A DNA stretch of 64,000 bases, taken from Hypomesus transpacificus. Taxonomy: Eukaryota; Chordata; Actinopteri; Osmeriformes; Osmeridae. Positions 18,754 to 37,728 of the stretch are shown one piece after another. The position numbers were made by a program, and so were the translations under genes. The first letter of the stretch is position 1; every line of letters starts with the position of its first letter. Location: positions 1,857,923 to 1,921,922 of the forward strand of contig NC_061065.1 in NCBI RefSeq assembly GCF_021917145.1, read 5' to 3'. The notes beneath the pieces were generated by a model. The model searched no databases, was not told where the DNA came from, and saw nothing but the letters and a program-made list of their open reading frames with translations.

Positions 18754-20739
18754 ATGGAGGGCACAAATGCAAAATACGTGTCACAGAAAATCAGTAAAAC
18801 TAGATGGAGACCGGTCTCGTCTTCTTCGTTACAACAACCGGAAATCTTTGCCACTGGCTCTTGGGACAACGAGGTAGGCTTGCTAGCCAACTACTAGCTA
18901 AGCTATAGCTATCTAGCTGTCAAGAGTCAGTTACGAATCATCAGGATTGCGTTAAGTTATATTGTCGTATTTGAAAATTAAAGTTGTGTAAGTAATACAA
19001 TATACGATTACAAGTTATTTGTATTATTCACTTAGGACAACAAAGTTTCCATTTGGTCCATCGGAGAGAATGGTGTCAGTGGTATGGAAGATGAATTCGA
19101 GGGAGACCCACAGTTGATAAGTGAACTAAAGCATGATGGAGATGTACTAGATCTTCAAGTAAGTAAGGTTATGTTATTCTACTTAATTCAGTACATGGCC
19201 AGTAAATATACGATGTGGTTACATGGATGTTCTGTGTTCGTTAAGTTTCTGGATCAAGACAAAATAGTTACAGCATCGTCGTCAGGTGCAGTGACCATAT
19301 ACCGTCATCATCATACGAACCAGGTATGAATTTGACCAACAAATGCAGGACCCCAAACTGCCACTTAAGTCACATTGTACCGTGAATTATCCCTTAAAAT
19401 TGTTCAACTGTTTTTGTGTTACTCGTCTTCATTACAGACATTATCTGTGTCTCACCAATGGGGAAGAGCTCATCATTATCCATGTGACAATGCCCCATGC
19501 ACTGGGGTTGTTTGTAACAGTCCTGAGATTGTTACAGTCGGTGAAGATGGCAGAATAATCATCTTCAGAGCTGACCAGGAGGAGGTGATACGCACCATAG
19601 GTATGTAAGGGAACTAGAGTCCTCTTCTGATACATATAGACAAGGTTGCTGATCTATAACTTACAGTTACATACAAAATCCTTACTTGTCTTTTTGTTTT
19701 GTTTTTTCATATCAGAAAATGCCGATAGCAGTACCATTCATGCCGTGACGTTTCTGAGGACAACTGAGATCCTTACCGTGAACTCTATTGGTCAGCTCAA
19801 GATCTGGGACCTCAGGCAGCAAGTCGATGAACCATCACAGATTCTTTCTCTGTAAGATTTTTTACTTTCAAATAAAAAATGTGTTCAAGTTCCACAGAGA
19901 ATTCCACTGAGAATTAACCGTCTGCCTTTCTTTCGCATTTTAGAACTGGAGATAGAGTCCCGTTGCATTGTGTGGACAGACACCCTAACCAACAACATAT
20001 TGTGGCCACTGGAGGGCAGGATGGGATGCTGTGCATCTGGGATGTGAGACAAGGCAACATGCCATTTTCTCTCATGGAAGCACACTCTGCTGAAAGTGAG
20101 GGCTAATACAGTGAATAATAAAGTAGAAGTATTCAAGTATTCTGTTCTCGCTACGAGAGCAGTCTTTGATATGGTTTTAAAGTCTGTTCTGTGTTTTCGC
20201 AGTGTGGGAAGTCCATTTTCATCCCTCCAACCCAGATCATCTCTTTTCGTGTTCTGAGGATGGTTCGTTGTGGCACTGGGAAACATCCACTAACTCGGAC
20301 ACTACGTCGTTGTTACAAAGCAAGTACACACATGAACTACATGAAGTGATCACACAGCTGGGATCTGTCGTGTTTACTAATACTAAAGGAGGATTTGGTC
20401 TGATTTTAATTTAGGTTGGGTCACATCAGTAAGACACCAGTTATAATAAACTAAATTGTCTTACGTCACATATTATATTAATAAATTGTATTACTTTATT
20501 GTGTACCAGGTGGACGGAACACAAGTATGATTTCCCGGAGTGCTGGTGCCCTGGTTGGAGAGAACCAGTCTCTCGTCAGCGCCTGGCTCACTGGAGACTC
20601 TAGTAAAGGCCGCCTAGAGACGACAAACATGCTTCCCACCCAGACTCTTTCTGTGAACAGTCTGGACATACTGGGACAGTGCCTGGTCTGTGGGACTGAT
20701 GGAGAGGCTGTGTATGTCAACAGACGAGTCCCAGTTTAA
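18754..20739 (+). CDS. nup43: NUP43 nucleoporin, WD-repeat subunit of the Nup107-160 complex
   Basis: NUP43 is a seven-bladed WD40 protein of the Y-shaped nuclear pore complex, needed for pore assembly and for kinetochore targeting of the complex. Exons: 18754-18873, 19036-19158, 19246-19323, 19438-19600, 19716-19851, 19944-20095, 20203-20319, 20510-20739, for 372 residues (human 380). The start MEGTNAKYVSQKISKTRWRP matches the family. Conserved blocks include FATGSWDN, APCTGVVCNSPEIVTVGEDG, AVTFLRTTEILTVNSIGQL, VATGGQDGMLCIWDVRQG and WEVHFHPSNPDHLFSCSEDG. Frame is kept through the last intron only if it starts with GC (GCAAGT at 20320) rather than GT; the nearby GT at 20324 would shift the frame. 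Confidence 0.95.
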
Positions 20740-21020
20740 AAGCAAGGGGTCTTTGGTGTTGTAGAAAGAATGTGCTGTGTGTAGTTGCATTGTGTGTCCT
20801 GACCGTTTATGTGATATTGTCCCTACGACTGTAATTATCTGTCGTTTCTTGTTATAGTCTCTGTTTATTGAAAGAAAAATCATCATCCTATATAAAATGA
20901 ATACTGAGATACTACTCTGTTTGGGGTGTTGATTGTTTGCTCCATATGCAGAGGACTCGGGTGGGGAAAATGTCATAATTTTGTAACTCTTGTTTTGAAA
21001 TAAAAGGCATGTGTGAAAAC
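20740..21020 (+). other. nup43: NUP43 3' UTR with polyadenylation signal
   Basis: AATAAA lies at 20999-21004 (TTGAAATAAAAGGC), about 260 bases after the stop. Confidence 0.7.
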
Positions 21021-21229
21021 GTTTTATAGCTTTGACTATGTGTTGAACCATGTTTATCTGCAGCCAATTAGGTTGTTTAAAGATGCATAACAAGAAGTGA
21101 CCATGAATTGGCATTTGTACATTTCAATGTAATTTACCAGAATAGTTATGGAGCTAATCAAGTTAGTACCAGAGAATGTCCAGGAGACCAGGCAGGTTAA
21201 TGCTTCTTACGCAAAGGATGATGGGAAGA

Positions 21230-22014
21230 GGAAAAACAAGCCACACACATCCGGGCAACTTGACAGACATTGAGGAATATCTCGCGAAAGGTTAGACATT
21301 AGCTATTAAGTTGACTTTTACACTCATACATAAAATACTTAACAATAAGTTTATCGAGCTTCATTTTATTATTTTAGATTTGTTTTTTAATTTGATCGTA
21401 AGTACCACACAACTGCCGGTGAATTGATCGCCTGGGAACAGCTAACCTGTTGTTTGCTAGCCAGCTAGCTAGCTAGTTTAGCGAGTGCTAAAGCTGCTTT
21501 GCTACAGGACAGGCCGTGGAGCTATTAGCAGCTAGGCTACTAACAACAGCAGGACTGTCCTTAACTAAACGTGGAGCTTTGTAGCATTACTCTTCTGCGA
21601 ACCTTACTGAGTTCATTTAATAATTCACAACCACTTGCTATATAGGAACAAAATATCCGCTCGTTCATACTTGCTACGTTGGCTAGCTTGTTAGCTCTGT
21701 TGTAAGCGATGATATAACCAAGTGCTTCATTCAGAAATTAATCAAGCGCCATTCCTTTTATGTGTATTTTGCTAATGTAGAATTCTTAATTTCATCGACA
21801 ATATTGTGAAAGCAGATTCATTCATGCAGTGTTCATTTACACCTCTGACCGTGTGTGTCTTGTCTTAAGCAGGTGCCTAGATGTTAGTCAACAGCATGCA
21901 GATCGGAATTCATTGAAATCTGGAAACTAAACTCGGCACCCGATACCCTCGTAGTGCGAAAGTACTGCGTGTCATCCCATTCACTGCTGTGGCTGTCAAC
22001 ATACATGCTCTTAC
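21230..22014 (+). other. lats1: LATS1 5' region with candidate leader exons and uORFs
   Basis: A candidate untranslated exon ends at a GCGAAAG/GTTAGA donor near 21,290, and a good acceptor (TGTCTTAAGCAG) opens the coding exon's leader at 21,873. That leader holds an ATG at 21881 followed by 11 codons and a stop, and another ATG at 22005 that is out of frame with the LATS1 start and overlaps it. The upstream exon is an inference. Confidence 0.5.
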
Positions 22015-27410
<5,396 letters not shown>

Positions 27411-28800
27411 CTGCCTTGTCAGGACACCCTAGTCTTGCTGGTACAGAATGGGTCTGGGAGTAGGTCTTAGTTTTGTGAGAAGGCAGGTTTGGAGGTACAC
27501 TAATTGAGGTACAGTGACTGACAGTAAATGTTGGTTTGTGTTAAAGGGGATTATTCCATAAGGTGCGACTTTACAGAGAAAATATGAGTTCCCCAGTTAG
27601 GAATGACACTACCCGACATCTGTGGTATACTGCACTACAGATTTGGTCACAGTCTCCTAGGGTACATACATCATAGCGTCGAATAAAGGGCCTCAAGACC
27701 AGTTAGGCAACTGAAATGGGACATCATGCCTGAAAGTATGAAAGTAAATTCATTTTTGTGTACATGGAGTGTACAGGGTACGCCAGCATCATATGTGCTG
27801 ACTGCATGGACATACAGTTTTGAAAGCAGAACATATCAGGGTGCTCTTTGAAGAATTACAAACTCTGTTTAAGCCTTAATTTATTTGAGAAATTGTTCAC
27901 TGGTGACTAGTGGGAGGATAGGATTTATTTCTGTTGAAGCTTTTATCTGTAATTGTCTTAATTTATATTTTAATAGGTATATTGCAATGGGGATCTAGTA
28001 ATTTCTCTCTTCTAGAATTTGCTGGTATAAATAACTCTTGAATTATTCATTGCTGTGCCTTTGATCTGCTCACTTTCACCAAATATATTGGGGTAGGAGG
28101 GAGGGGGGATAATCAGACTGGCATTTTAAATGACACTAGACATAGTTGATTGGATTTGTGTTTTGTGTATTTTTCTAATTTATACCTAAAATGTATTTAT
28201 AAAGTGTTGCATACATTTGATGTAAATATTTGTCTTGATCACTTCAGTTGGTTAGAGTTCATTAGGGCAGGACCTCTTTATACTTTGCTCTGGTTAAGGT
28301 TGGTCGTTCCATGTTGTTTTGTCTTTTTCTTTGCCCCCTGAAAGTACACTAATACTGTATTCAATGCTGTGAGACGGAAGTGTGAGACAGCTGGCTCTTT
28401 TTCCTGTGTGATTACACGCTTCTCATTGACATTAAATGGCAACTGTGCCTTTCACATCTATTCAGTCTCAACCAAAGCACTAGGCTATGCTGTGAATGAT
28501 CTTTCTGACAATGACTCAGCTGCCATGTTCATGAAGGAGTGACACTGTATTGGAAAAAACTGGATTTATATAGCACACAATTTATTTTTTGTTGTTGTTG
28601 CTCACAGCTAAATTTGAGTGGTTTTCCCTTTTTTGTGTGTTTTTGAAACGATTTGAATGTAGTAATGGATATGATCACTGACATTCCTGCACTGGTTTCA
28701 TTGTAATCATGTAAAGTTGGCATGATTTGATGATTTTTGTGCAAATGTACACTGGGGGTGGGGTGCGGGGAGATGGTGAAGATGAATAAAGAATGTAAGC
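27411..28800 (+). other. lats1: LATS1 3' UTR with polyadenylation signal
   Basis: About 1.4 kb of AT-rich non-coding sequence. AATAAA lies at 28785-28790 (GATGAATAAAGAATG). Confidence 0.65.
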
Positions 28801-29099
28801 ACAATGTAAGCACTCCCAAGGATTCCATTTAATTGTGTTTCATATACCCAATGTTGTGAGTGTTCTAACAAATTATTTTGCTACTAAGTTACCTGAATTC
28901 AATGTCTGGACGTGACGGGACACTAAAATATATTTGCAGCTTGTGTTAAAAGATGGATATAGGTAATACTCCACTCTGGAATACATAATGGCTTCAACAG
29001 AGAAATCAGGATATGACGTTTATCGCATTTGAGTTCTAGAAAATGAGGCGGGTGTAATCGTCTCTGGGTTTGGTATGAAACAACTGAAGTAACTAAAAA

Positions 29100-29755
29100 A
29101 GTGCATTAGCTGCAAACTCCAGGAAATACAATTATAACAGTCATCGCTGACACCGCTTACCCGATCTCGAATCCATATTTCTCCAAGGTTTATGCAAGGA
29201 GGTATCAACTTGAAAGTGTACAACAGGTGGGTTTGTGTTGGCTAATGATGTTAGCTCTACTAGCAAATCTAGCAAGCTAAGGCTATCCACCTATATACGT
29301 TTGAAAACAAGTTTGCCGGCGACGTGTCATTGATATAGTTCAACCAGTTAATAATATAGTTTCTAATGTTCATGTTCAATCATATAATTCTAGTGTTGCT
29401 TCAGTGTCAAGTGAGTGATTTATTAACTCCCTAGCTCAGCGGCTAATTTCGTAAATTGTCTGGCTAGTTGTAGGTCGTTTGCCCTATTCTGCCAGCTGGT
29501 GGTTTTGTTTTGTGCAGTAGGTGAGTAAAAGTACGTTTTTACAACTATTGTTCAACTTCAGGCTCCACCCATTTGCGGTATCAGATGAGTTTAAACGAAT
29601 AGACCCTTTGTCAATTCCACTGCACTCCACCCTGGCAGTCTTGTTTAGGTTGTCGCATTAACCTGTCAGTAATGTGAGAGAAAAAAAATAGAACTTAGGA
29701 AAACGTTTTTCTAGATTGTTCTTGCTATTGATATTAACATTTTTCTTCCACCAGA
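29100..29755 (+). other. katna1: KATNA1 promoter and 5' leader
   Basis: The start codon follows an acceptor (TTCTTCCACCAG) by one base, so the leader must be spliced from an upstream non-coding exon. A plausible donor is GTACAACAG/GTGGGT near 29,228. The exact start site is unknown. Confidence 0.45.
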
Positions 29756-33035
<3,280 letters not shown>

Positions 33036-33578
33036 GCCTGGGTTGTGTCTCATGTGCTCAGTAGCGGGGCCGACTTGCTCTGACAACAATCAAGTAAACA
33101 CTGGTGTCTTCCTCTTGCCATGTTAATGGATATGTTGGGTGATGTTAAATGCCTCTAGCCAAGGAGGCAACCAAGTGCACTCAAGAAACATCTCCTGGCC
33201 TTATTTTTACTCAGCCTGGCCTGTGTCAAGTACATTCCAATGGATTCCCTAGTTCATACATAAGTATAGCTTGAGAATGGGTTCTATTGATGGGAGAGGC
33301 AGTGACATAGTAAGAGTTCTCAGGTCTGCTGCCTGAACCAGTCATTTACGCTGCAATTCTATTCAACCCTTTTGCCACCAAAGTCCCTTTCACTTTTATA
33401 GATTGTGTTATGCTTTTGGATGAGTTTGTGTCAATGTTACACTACCTAATGTGTGTGTGTCTGTGTGTGTGTGTGAACTTGAATTAAATGAAGTGTGGAT
33501 TCCTTTCCACTTTTGTTTGAAGAGGTGAATTTGTACATAATTATGAAAGACTAACAATATTTGGCTGAGAAAGCTTTG

Positions 33579-33675
33579 AATAAAATCTCTTAATAAAATA
33601 AAGATTTTGGTTTATTCACGATACCTGTTTTCTATTAAAAAAAACATCCAATGCGCTAGAAACACTTTATTTATT
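33579..33675. terminator. Facing polyadenylation signals of KATNA1 and GINM1
   Basis: KATNA1 has three overlapping or closely spaced AATAAA signals at 33579-33602 on the plus strand. Only about 65 bases later, TTTATTTATT at 33666-33675 reads AATAAATAAA on the minus strand for GINM1. The two transcripts probably end within, or overlap across, this short interval. Confidence 0.65.
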
Positions 33676-34965
33676 GAGCTGGATTTAGGAATTAAATGTA
33701 CAGTTTACCTTCAGTGAGAGATTGTGTACACAAGCCATGCGTCGGAACGGCATACACAAGACTGAGATTGTGAGGAATCGTTGAGAAAACATTTCCATTG
33801 ATTACATTAATTTCATAGTTCTACTTTTTCCAGTTACCCAGACTATAACAGACAGTGACCAGTTTAGGTCATCATGCAAACTGTGTTTGCTACCTGGACA
33901 TACACTGAGGATTCTAATGATAAATACACATGTGTACCCCATACACAACCCCATTCAAAGTCATGCGTAGGTCATCGTGAAGTCTTGCCTGGGAAATGAC
34001 ATGTATGTTGCTCATGCCAAGCCTTCTTAGAAGCAAACTAGCCAGTGCACCTTAACAGCCATTTAGACTGGAAAGACGAGATCAAAAGAAAAGTCAACAG
34101 TTGCATAAAGCTGCTTTTTTTGGGGGGAGTGGGGGGAGGGGCAAATGTGCATCCCATTTCACTAAATAACATTTCAAATAACACAGTAACAATCTCCGTA
34201 CACCTATTTTAACTTAAAACATACACACACAAACAGGCATTTAAAGCAATACAGGCCAATTTAGGTTGGACAATGTTGAAGAATATATGTGATGTGCAAG
34301 TTTCAGGAAGTTGGGTTCCATGCCCATACTGTACATTCCATGTCTCACTATACAAAACTCTGGAACATTTCCTCCCCTGTGTCTTTATAACATAAAGTTC
34401 ATGCCAAGAAACTAAGCAACACAAAATAAGTGATTTCTCATATGAATTGAAATTGGCCCATTTTAACTGTGCAGCACTCAGCCAATTTGAATTCAGGCAA
34501 AATGCAAGAACATTCAACTCAATTCTGACACTTTACAATAACCACATTTCATAGTTGAATATCCATTAGTTAATATTGAACATCTTTTAGTGCAAGCGTA
34601 ATGACAACAGAAAAGTTACAGTTTAACCTAATGCTAAGATGTTCTCTTATGATCTCTTAAGATTGCTCGCAGTCAGAGAAATCTCAGCAATCAGAAAGAA
34701 ATGAACAGTCCAAAAGCAATAGATTAGTATGACACATCATAAATCGTTACTGAGGCACTGTGAGGTAACACAATCATAATATGAACAGTAACAGCGTACA
34801 GTAGGTCCGTGTTCTTTGGCAGTAACCTTTCAGATTAACGTTGCCAAAGACAGATGATTCATGGGGAAACGTAAAAGTGAATTAACGTGTGGAAGTGCTA
34901 CAAAGTTGGAGAGATTGTGTTTTCTCTGACAAAATAATGCCTTCATCGTGTTTCCTTTTGATCAA
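33676..34965 (-). other. ginm1: GINM1 3' UTR
   Basis: About 1.3 kb of AT-rich non-coding sequence between the GINM1 stop and its polyadenylation signal. It includes a G-rich run near 34,120. No open frame here looks coding. Confidence 0.6.
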
Positions 34966-37388
34966 TCAAGGTTTCTTTTCCTCCTCTGCTTCAGCCTGGA
35001 CTTGGATGTTCTCTAGCAGGGTGTGTTTTTCATCTTCAGGCATCAGGGTGGCGGGATTCAAGTGGAATCTTCCCCTGGGAAAAAAACAGGACTTGGTCAA
35101 TTGAGGTCTTGAGTCAAAGCACTTTCTAGAAGGCATGGACAGTATAAGGGAGCTGGATAAGACTAAAATTCCAATGGTTGGATTGCATCAGCCACTAAAA
35201 AGGAGTCAGATGGCTGAGCGGTTAGGGAATCGGGCTAGTAATCAGAAGGTCGCTGGTTCGATTCCCGGCTGTGCTAAATGACGTTGTGTCCTTGGGCAAG
35301 GCACTTCACCATACTTGCCTCGGGGGGGAATGTCCCTGTACTTACTGTAAGTCGCTCTGGATAAGATCTGCTAAATGACTAAATGTAAATGTAATAAGCA
35401 TGTGAGCGACTCTGGGAGGTATTCTGTGACGTACTTGTGTTCACATGTCGGGAACAGAACATCCAGGATCTTGACGATGACTGCGGACCCGACGACACCA
35501 ATCACCACCACCCACATGACCAGGAAGAAGAGAGGAAGTGACTCGGACCAGAAACGTCGCAGGCGTTCCCTCACTTGCTCCACCCACCTGCACATGGCCT
35601 GTGTGGTAGGAGGAGGAAGGAAGTAAGACTTTAATTATATAGCACATTTCATACAAGAATTGCAGCTCAAGGTGCTTTACATAAAATCAACAAAAACAAT
35701 AATACAAGTGATAAAAGTAATAAATCTAAAACATATAACAACCCAGACAAGCCGCACTCTATCTGCAGTCTCTCGATTCCCTCTTAGGAGGAGGACGTCA
35801 AAAACACGCATTTGTACCAATGAAAGAAGGACATAAGCAGATGGGGCGTTTCCCTTGGGGATTTCTTACGCTGTAGGAGGACATGGATTCCTTGATGGAT
35901 TTCTCGGTGGTCTGTTGATCAGCCTGGTGTCCCAGCTCCTCTTCTCCGTCCTCGTACAGCAGGTCTGGGTCCATGCGCAGGGGGGTCTCTGGAAGCTTCC
36001 CTGGGGCAGCTATCTCCTCCTGCGTGGTCTCGGCTTGCTTCATGGGATAGTGACTGGTGGTCTGGAAGACCAACTGACCCTCAGCTGGGAGAATGGAACA
36101 CAGCATCGTTTAGAAACGGACTTGGGGGGAGGGGAGGGGAGGGGGGGGCGGAGCTTGATTCAAATGTTAAAGCAACATTTTATTGGACGTTTACCGGCTT
36201 TGTTGGGATTGGTTGGATCTGTGATGACCACATCGTTCTCTCTCGGGATCCTAAAGATCTCACTGTGTCCAATTGGGTAGGTGTTGGTGTACTGAGCAAG
36301 TTTCTCGAAATTTGGGCTCATCAGTATCTTCACTTCACACATCTCTGGTTGTTGGACCTAAACGGCAAAGAATAAGTAAAATGATCAAATACAAATTAAT
36401 TTAAGGGTGACAAAGATAAATAAATAAAAATCCAAACTGTCAGCACAGAGTGCATTGATAAGTAATAGCACGATCACAGCCACGCTCACCTTTCTTCCTT
36501 CCATCTCGATGACCTCACTGAACACCTGCAGCGCCACCACTTCCTCCGAGTCACTCCACAAGCGGTTCTGGCTCACCATCACCCGGGTGACAGTAGAGAC
36601 TAAATCTCCTGATTCAAATTCACTGGTTCCATTTGTGGTATCCACTGCAATAACAAAGAGAACAGGTTGTTGAGAGTTTCATTAAACAGTGTGTTTTTGT
36701 AGTCGGTGAACGCAACGTCGTTTAGAATTATACAAGACAATACATCTCCCCAACTCACAGAGCAGCGCCTGGCAGTTCATCCGCGTCACTACGGACAACT
36801 CCACTGGTATGTCATTAATGAGTACCTGTTCTTCATCCACTGAAATATTCAGATTGATCTAAAAATGTGGATAAAGGTTAAGAAATACATAAGTTGGCCA
36901 CGGCTGCTTGTCATGAGGTACAGTATCCATACAACTCGTATAAATTATATATTATTAATAGGATCTGGATGAAATTTATTACACTCAGACCGCAGTGTTG
37001 GCTTAAACTTACCTGCAAATTGTTTGACTCCTGCACTTGAGTGTCATCTACGGTTCCTGTCGTCACATTGATTAGAATGTTTTCCTTGAATGACAACAAA
37101 TAATTAAATGTTTTAAGTACATACTCGTTAGCATTTACATAAGTTAAGGTAGGCCAGCTATGCAGTGTGTTGTGTTGATGTTGTTGACGTACTCGTCGAC
37201 TCGGTGTAATGTTGCTAGCCTAAGCTAGCAAGCAAAACAGATACTTCATAGCTAACATTGCCGGCAAAGTAGCAAACTAGCGAAATAATTACAATTACCG
37301 TGTTCAACTGTCGAGGAGCTGAATCAACGAATAATACCAAAATACATAATAAAAAGATAGCACAATTTGATGTTCGTGTTATCGCCAT
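34966..37388 (-). CDS. ginm1: GINM1 glycoprotein integral membrane protein 1
   Basis: Minus-strand exons in coding order: 37388-37299, 37084-37013, 36858-36759, 36644-36490, 36357-36195, 36084-35870, 35598-35435, 35074-34966, giving 355 residues (human about 330). The N-terminus MAITRTSNCAIFLLCILVLF is a signal peptide. The luminal part has family motifs INVTT, VDEEQVLINDIPVE, SQNRLWSDSEEVVALQVFSE, VQQPEM and HSEIFRIPRENDVVI, with several N-glycosylation sequons (NVT, NIS, NGT). The segment APGKLPETPLRMDP matches human GKLPETPLR. One transmembrane helix (FLVMWVVVIGVVGSAVIVKI) is followed by a short acidic cytosolic tail. The molecular role is poorly known. The neighbours KATNA1 and PPIL4 match the human order. 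Confidence 0.93.
35203..35392 (+). repeat. tRNA-derived SINE, copy 5
   Basis: Plus orientation, with the head CAGATGGCTGAGCGGTTAGG and the B box GGTTCGATTCC intact. The tail is slightly shortened (GGATAAGATCTGCTAAATG). It lies in the last GINM1 intron, antisense to that gene. Confidence 0.88.
35627..35700. repeat. Fragment of a dispersed teleost repeat
   Basis: The stretch containing TTATATAGCACATTTCATAC and CAGCTCAAGGTGCTTTACAT resembles a short interspersed repeat end common in fish genomes. I recognise it from general pattern only and cannot assign a family. Confidence 0.4.
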
Positions 37389-37728
37389 CTTGTTGGCTGG
37401 ATGGCTGTCTTCGGTGCGCTTTCGGTGATCTTCTAGCTAGCCATGAAAAAAGGTGTTATTGATTTTGTATGCCCGGGTCCTCACACGGTGCGACGTTCGA
37501 AATAATTATGTCGATTACTCAGCTAAAACTCACTAAAACTAGTAGTTAGTTAAAGCTACAGACTTTAAAACTGCGATTTATTTCTATCGTGTTTTAAGAA
37601 CGAAAGGAATAATACTGGTTTTCCAGCGTGAAGGTTGGGCAATATCAGAAAACCCACACTAGATGAGACTTCGATTGAAAAACGCATGCGTAGTTAGCTC
37701 TACCCTGTTTCGTTGTGGCGACGGAAGC
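37389..37728. promoter_or_regulatory. Shared GINM1/PPIL4 promoter region
   Basis: The start codons of GINM1 (minus, 37388) and PPIL4 (plus, 37729) are 340 bases apart and transcribed divergently, so the two genes very probably share a bidirectional promoter. An in-frame upstream ATG at 37663 could extend PPIL4 by 22 residues but is not conserved as far as I know. Confidence 0.65.

Noticed and set aside
18429-18797. A 122-codon open frame between PCMT1 and NUP43
   Set aside because: It overlaps the NUP43 start in another frame and resembles no protein. It is promoter and leader sequence.
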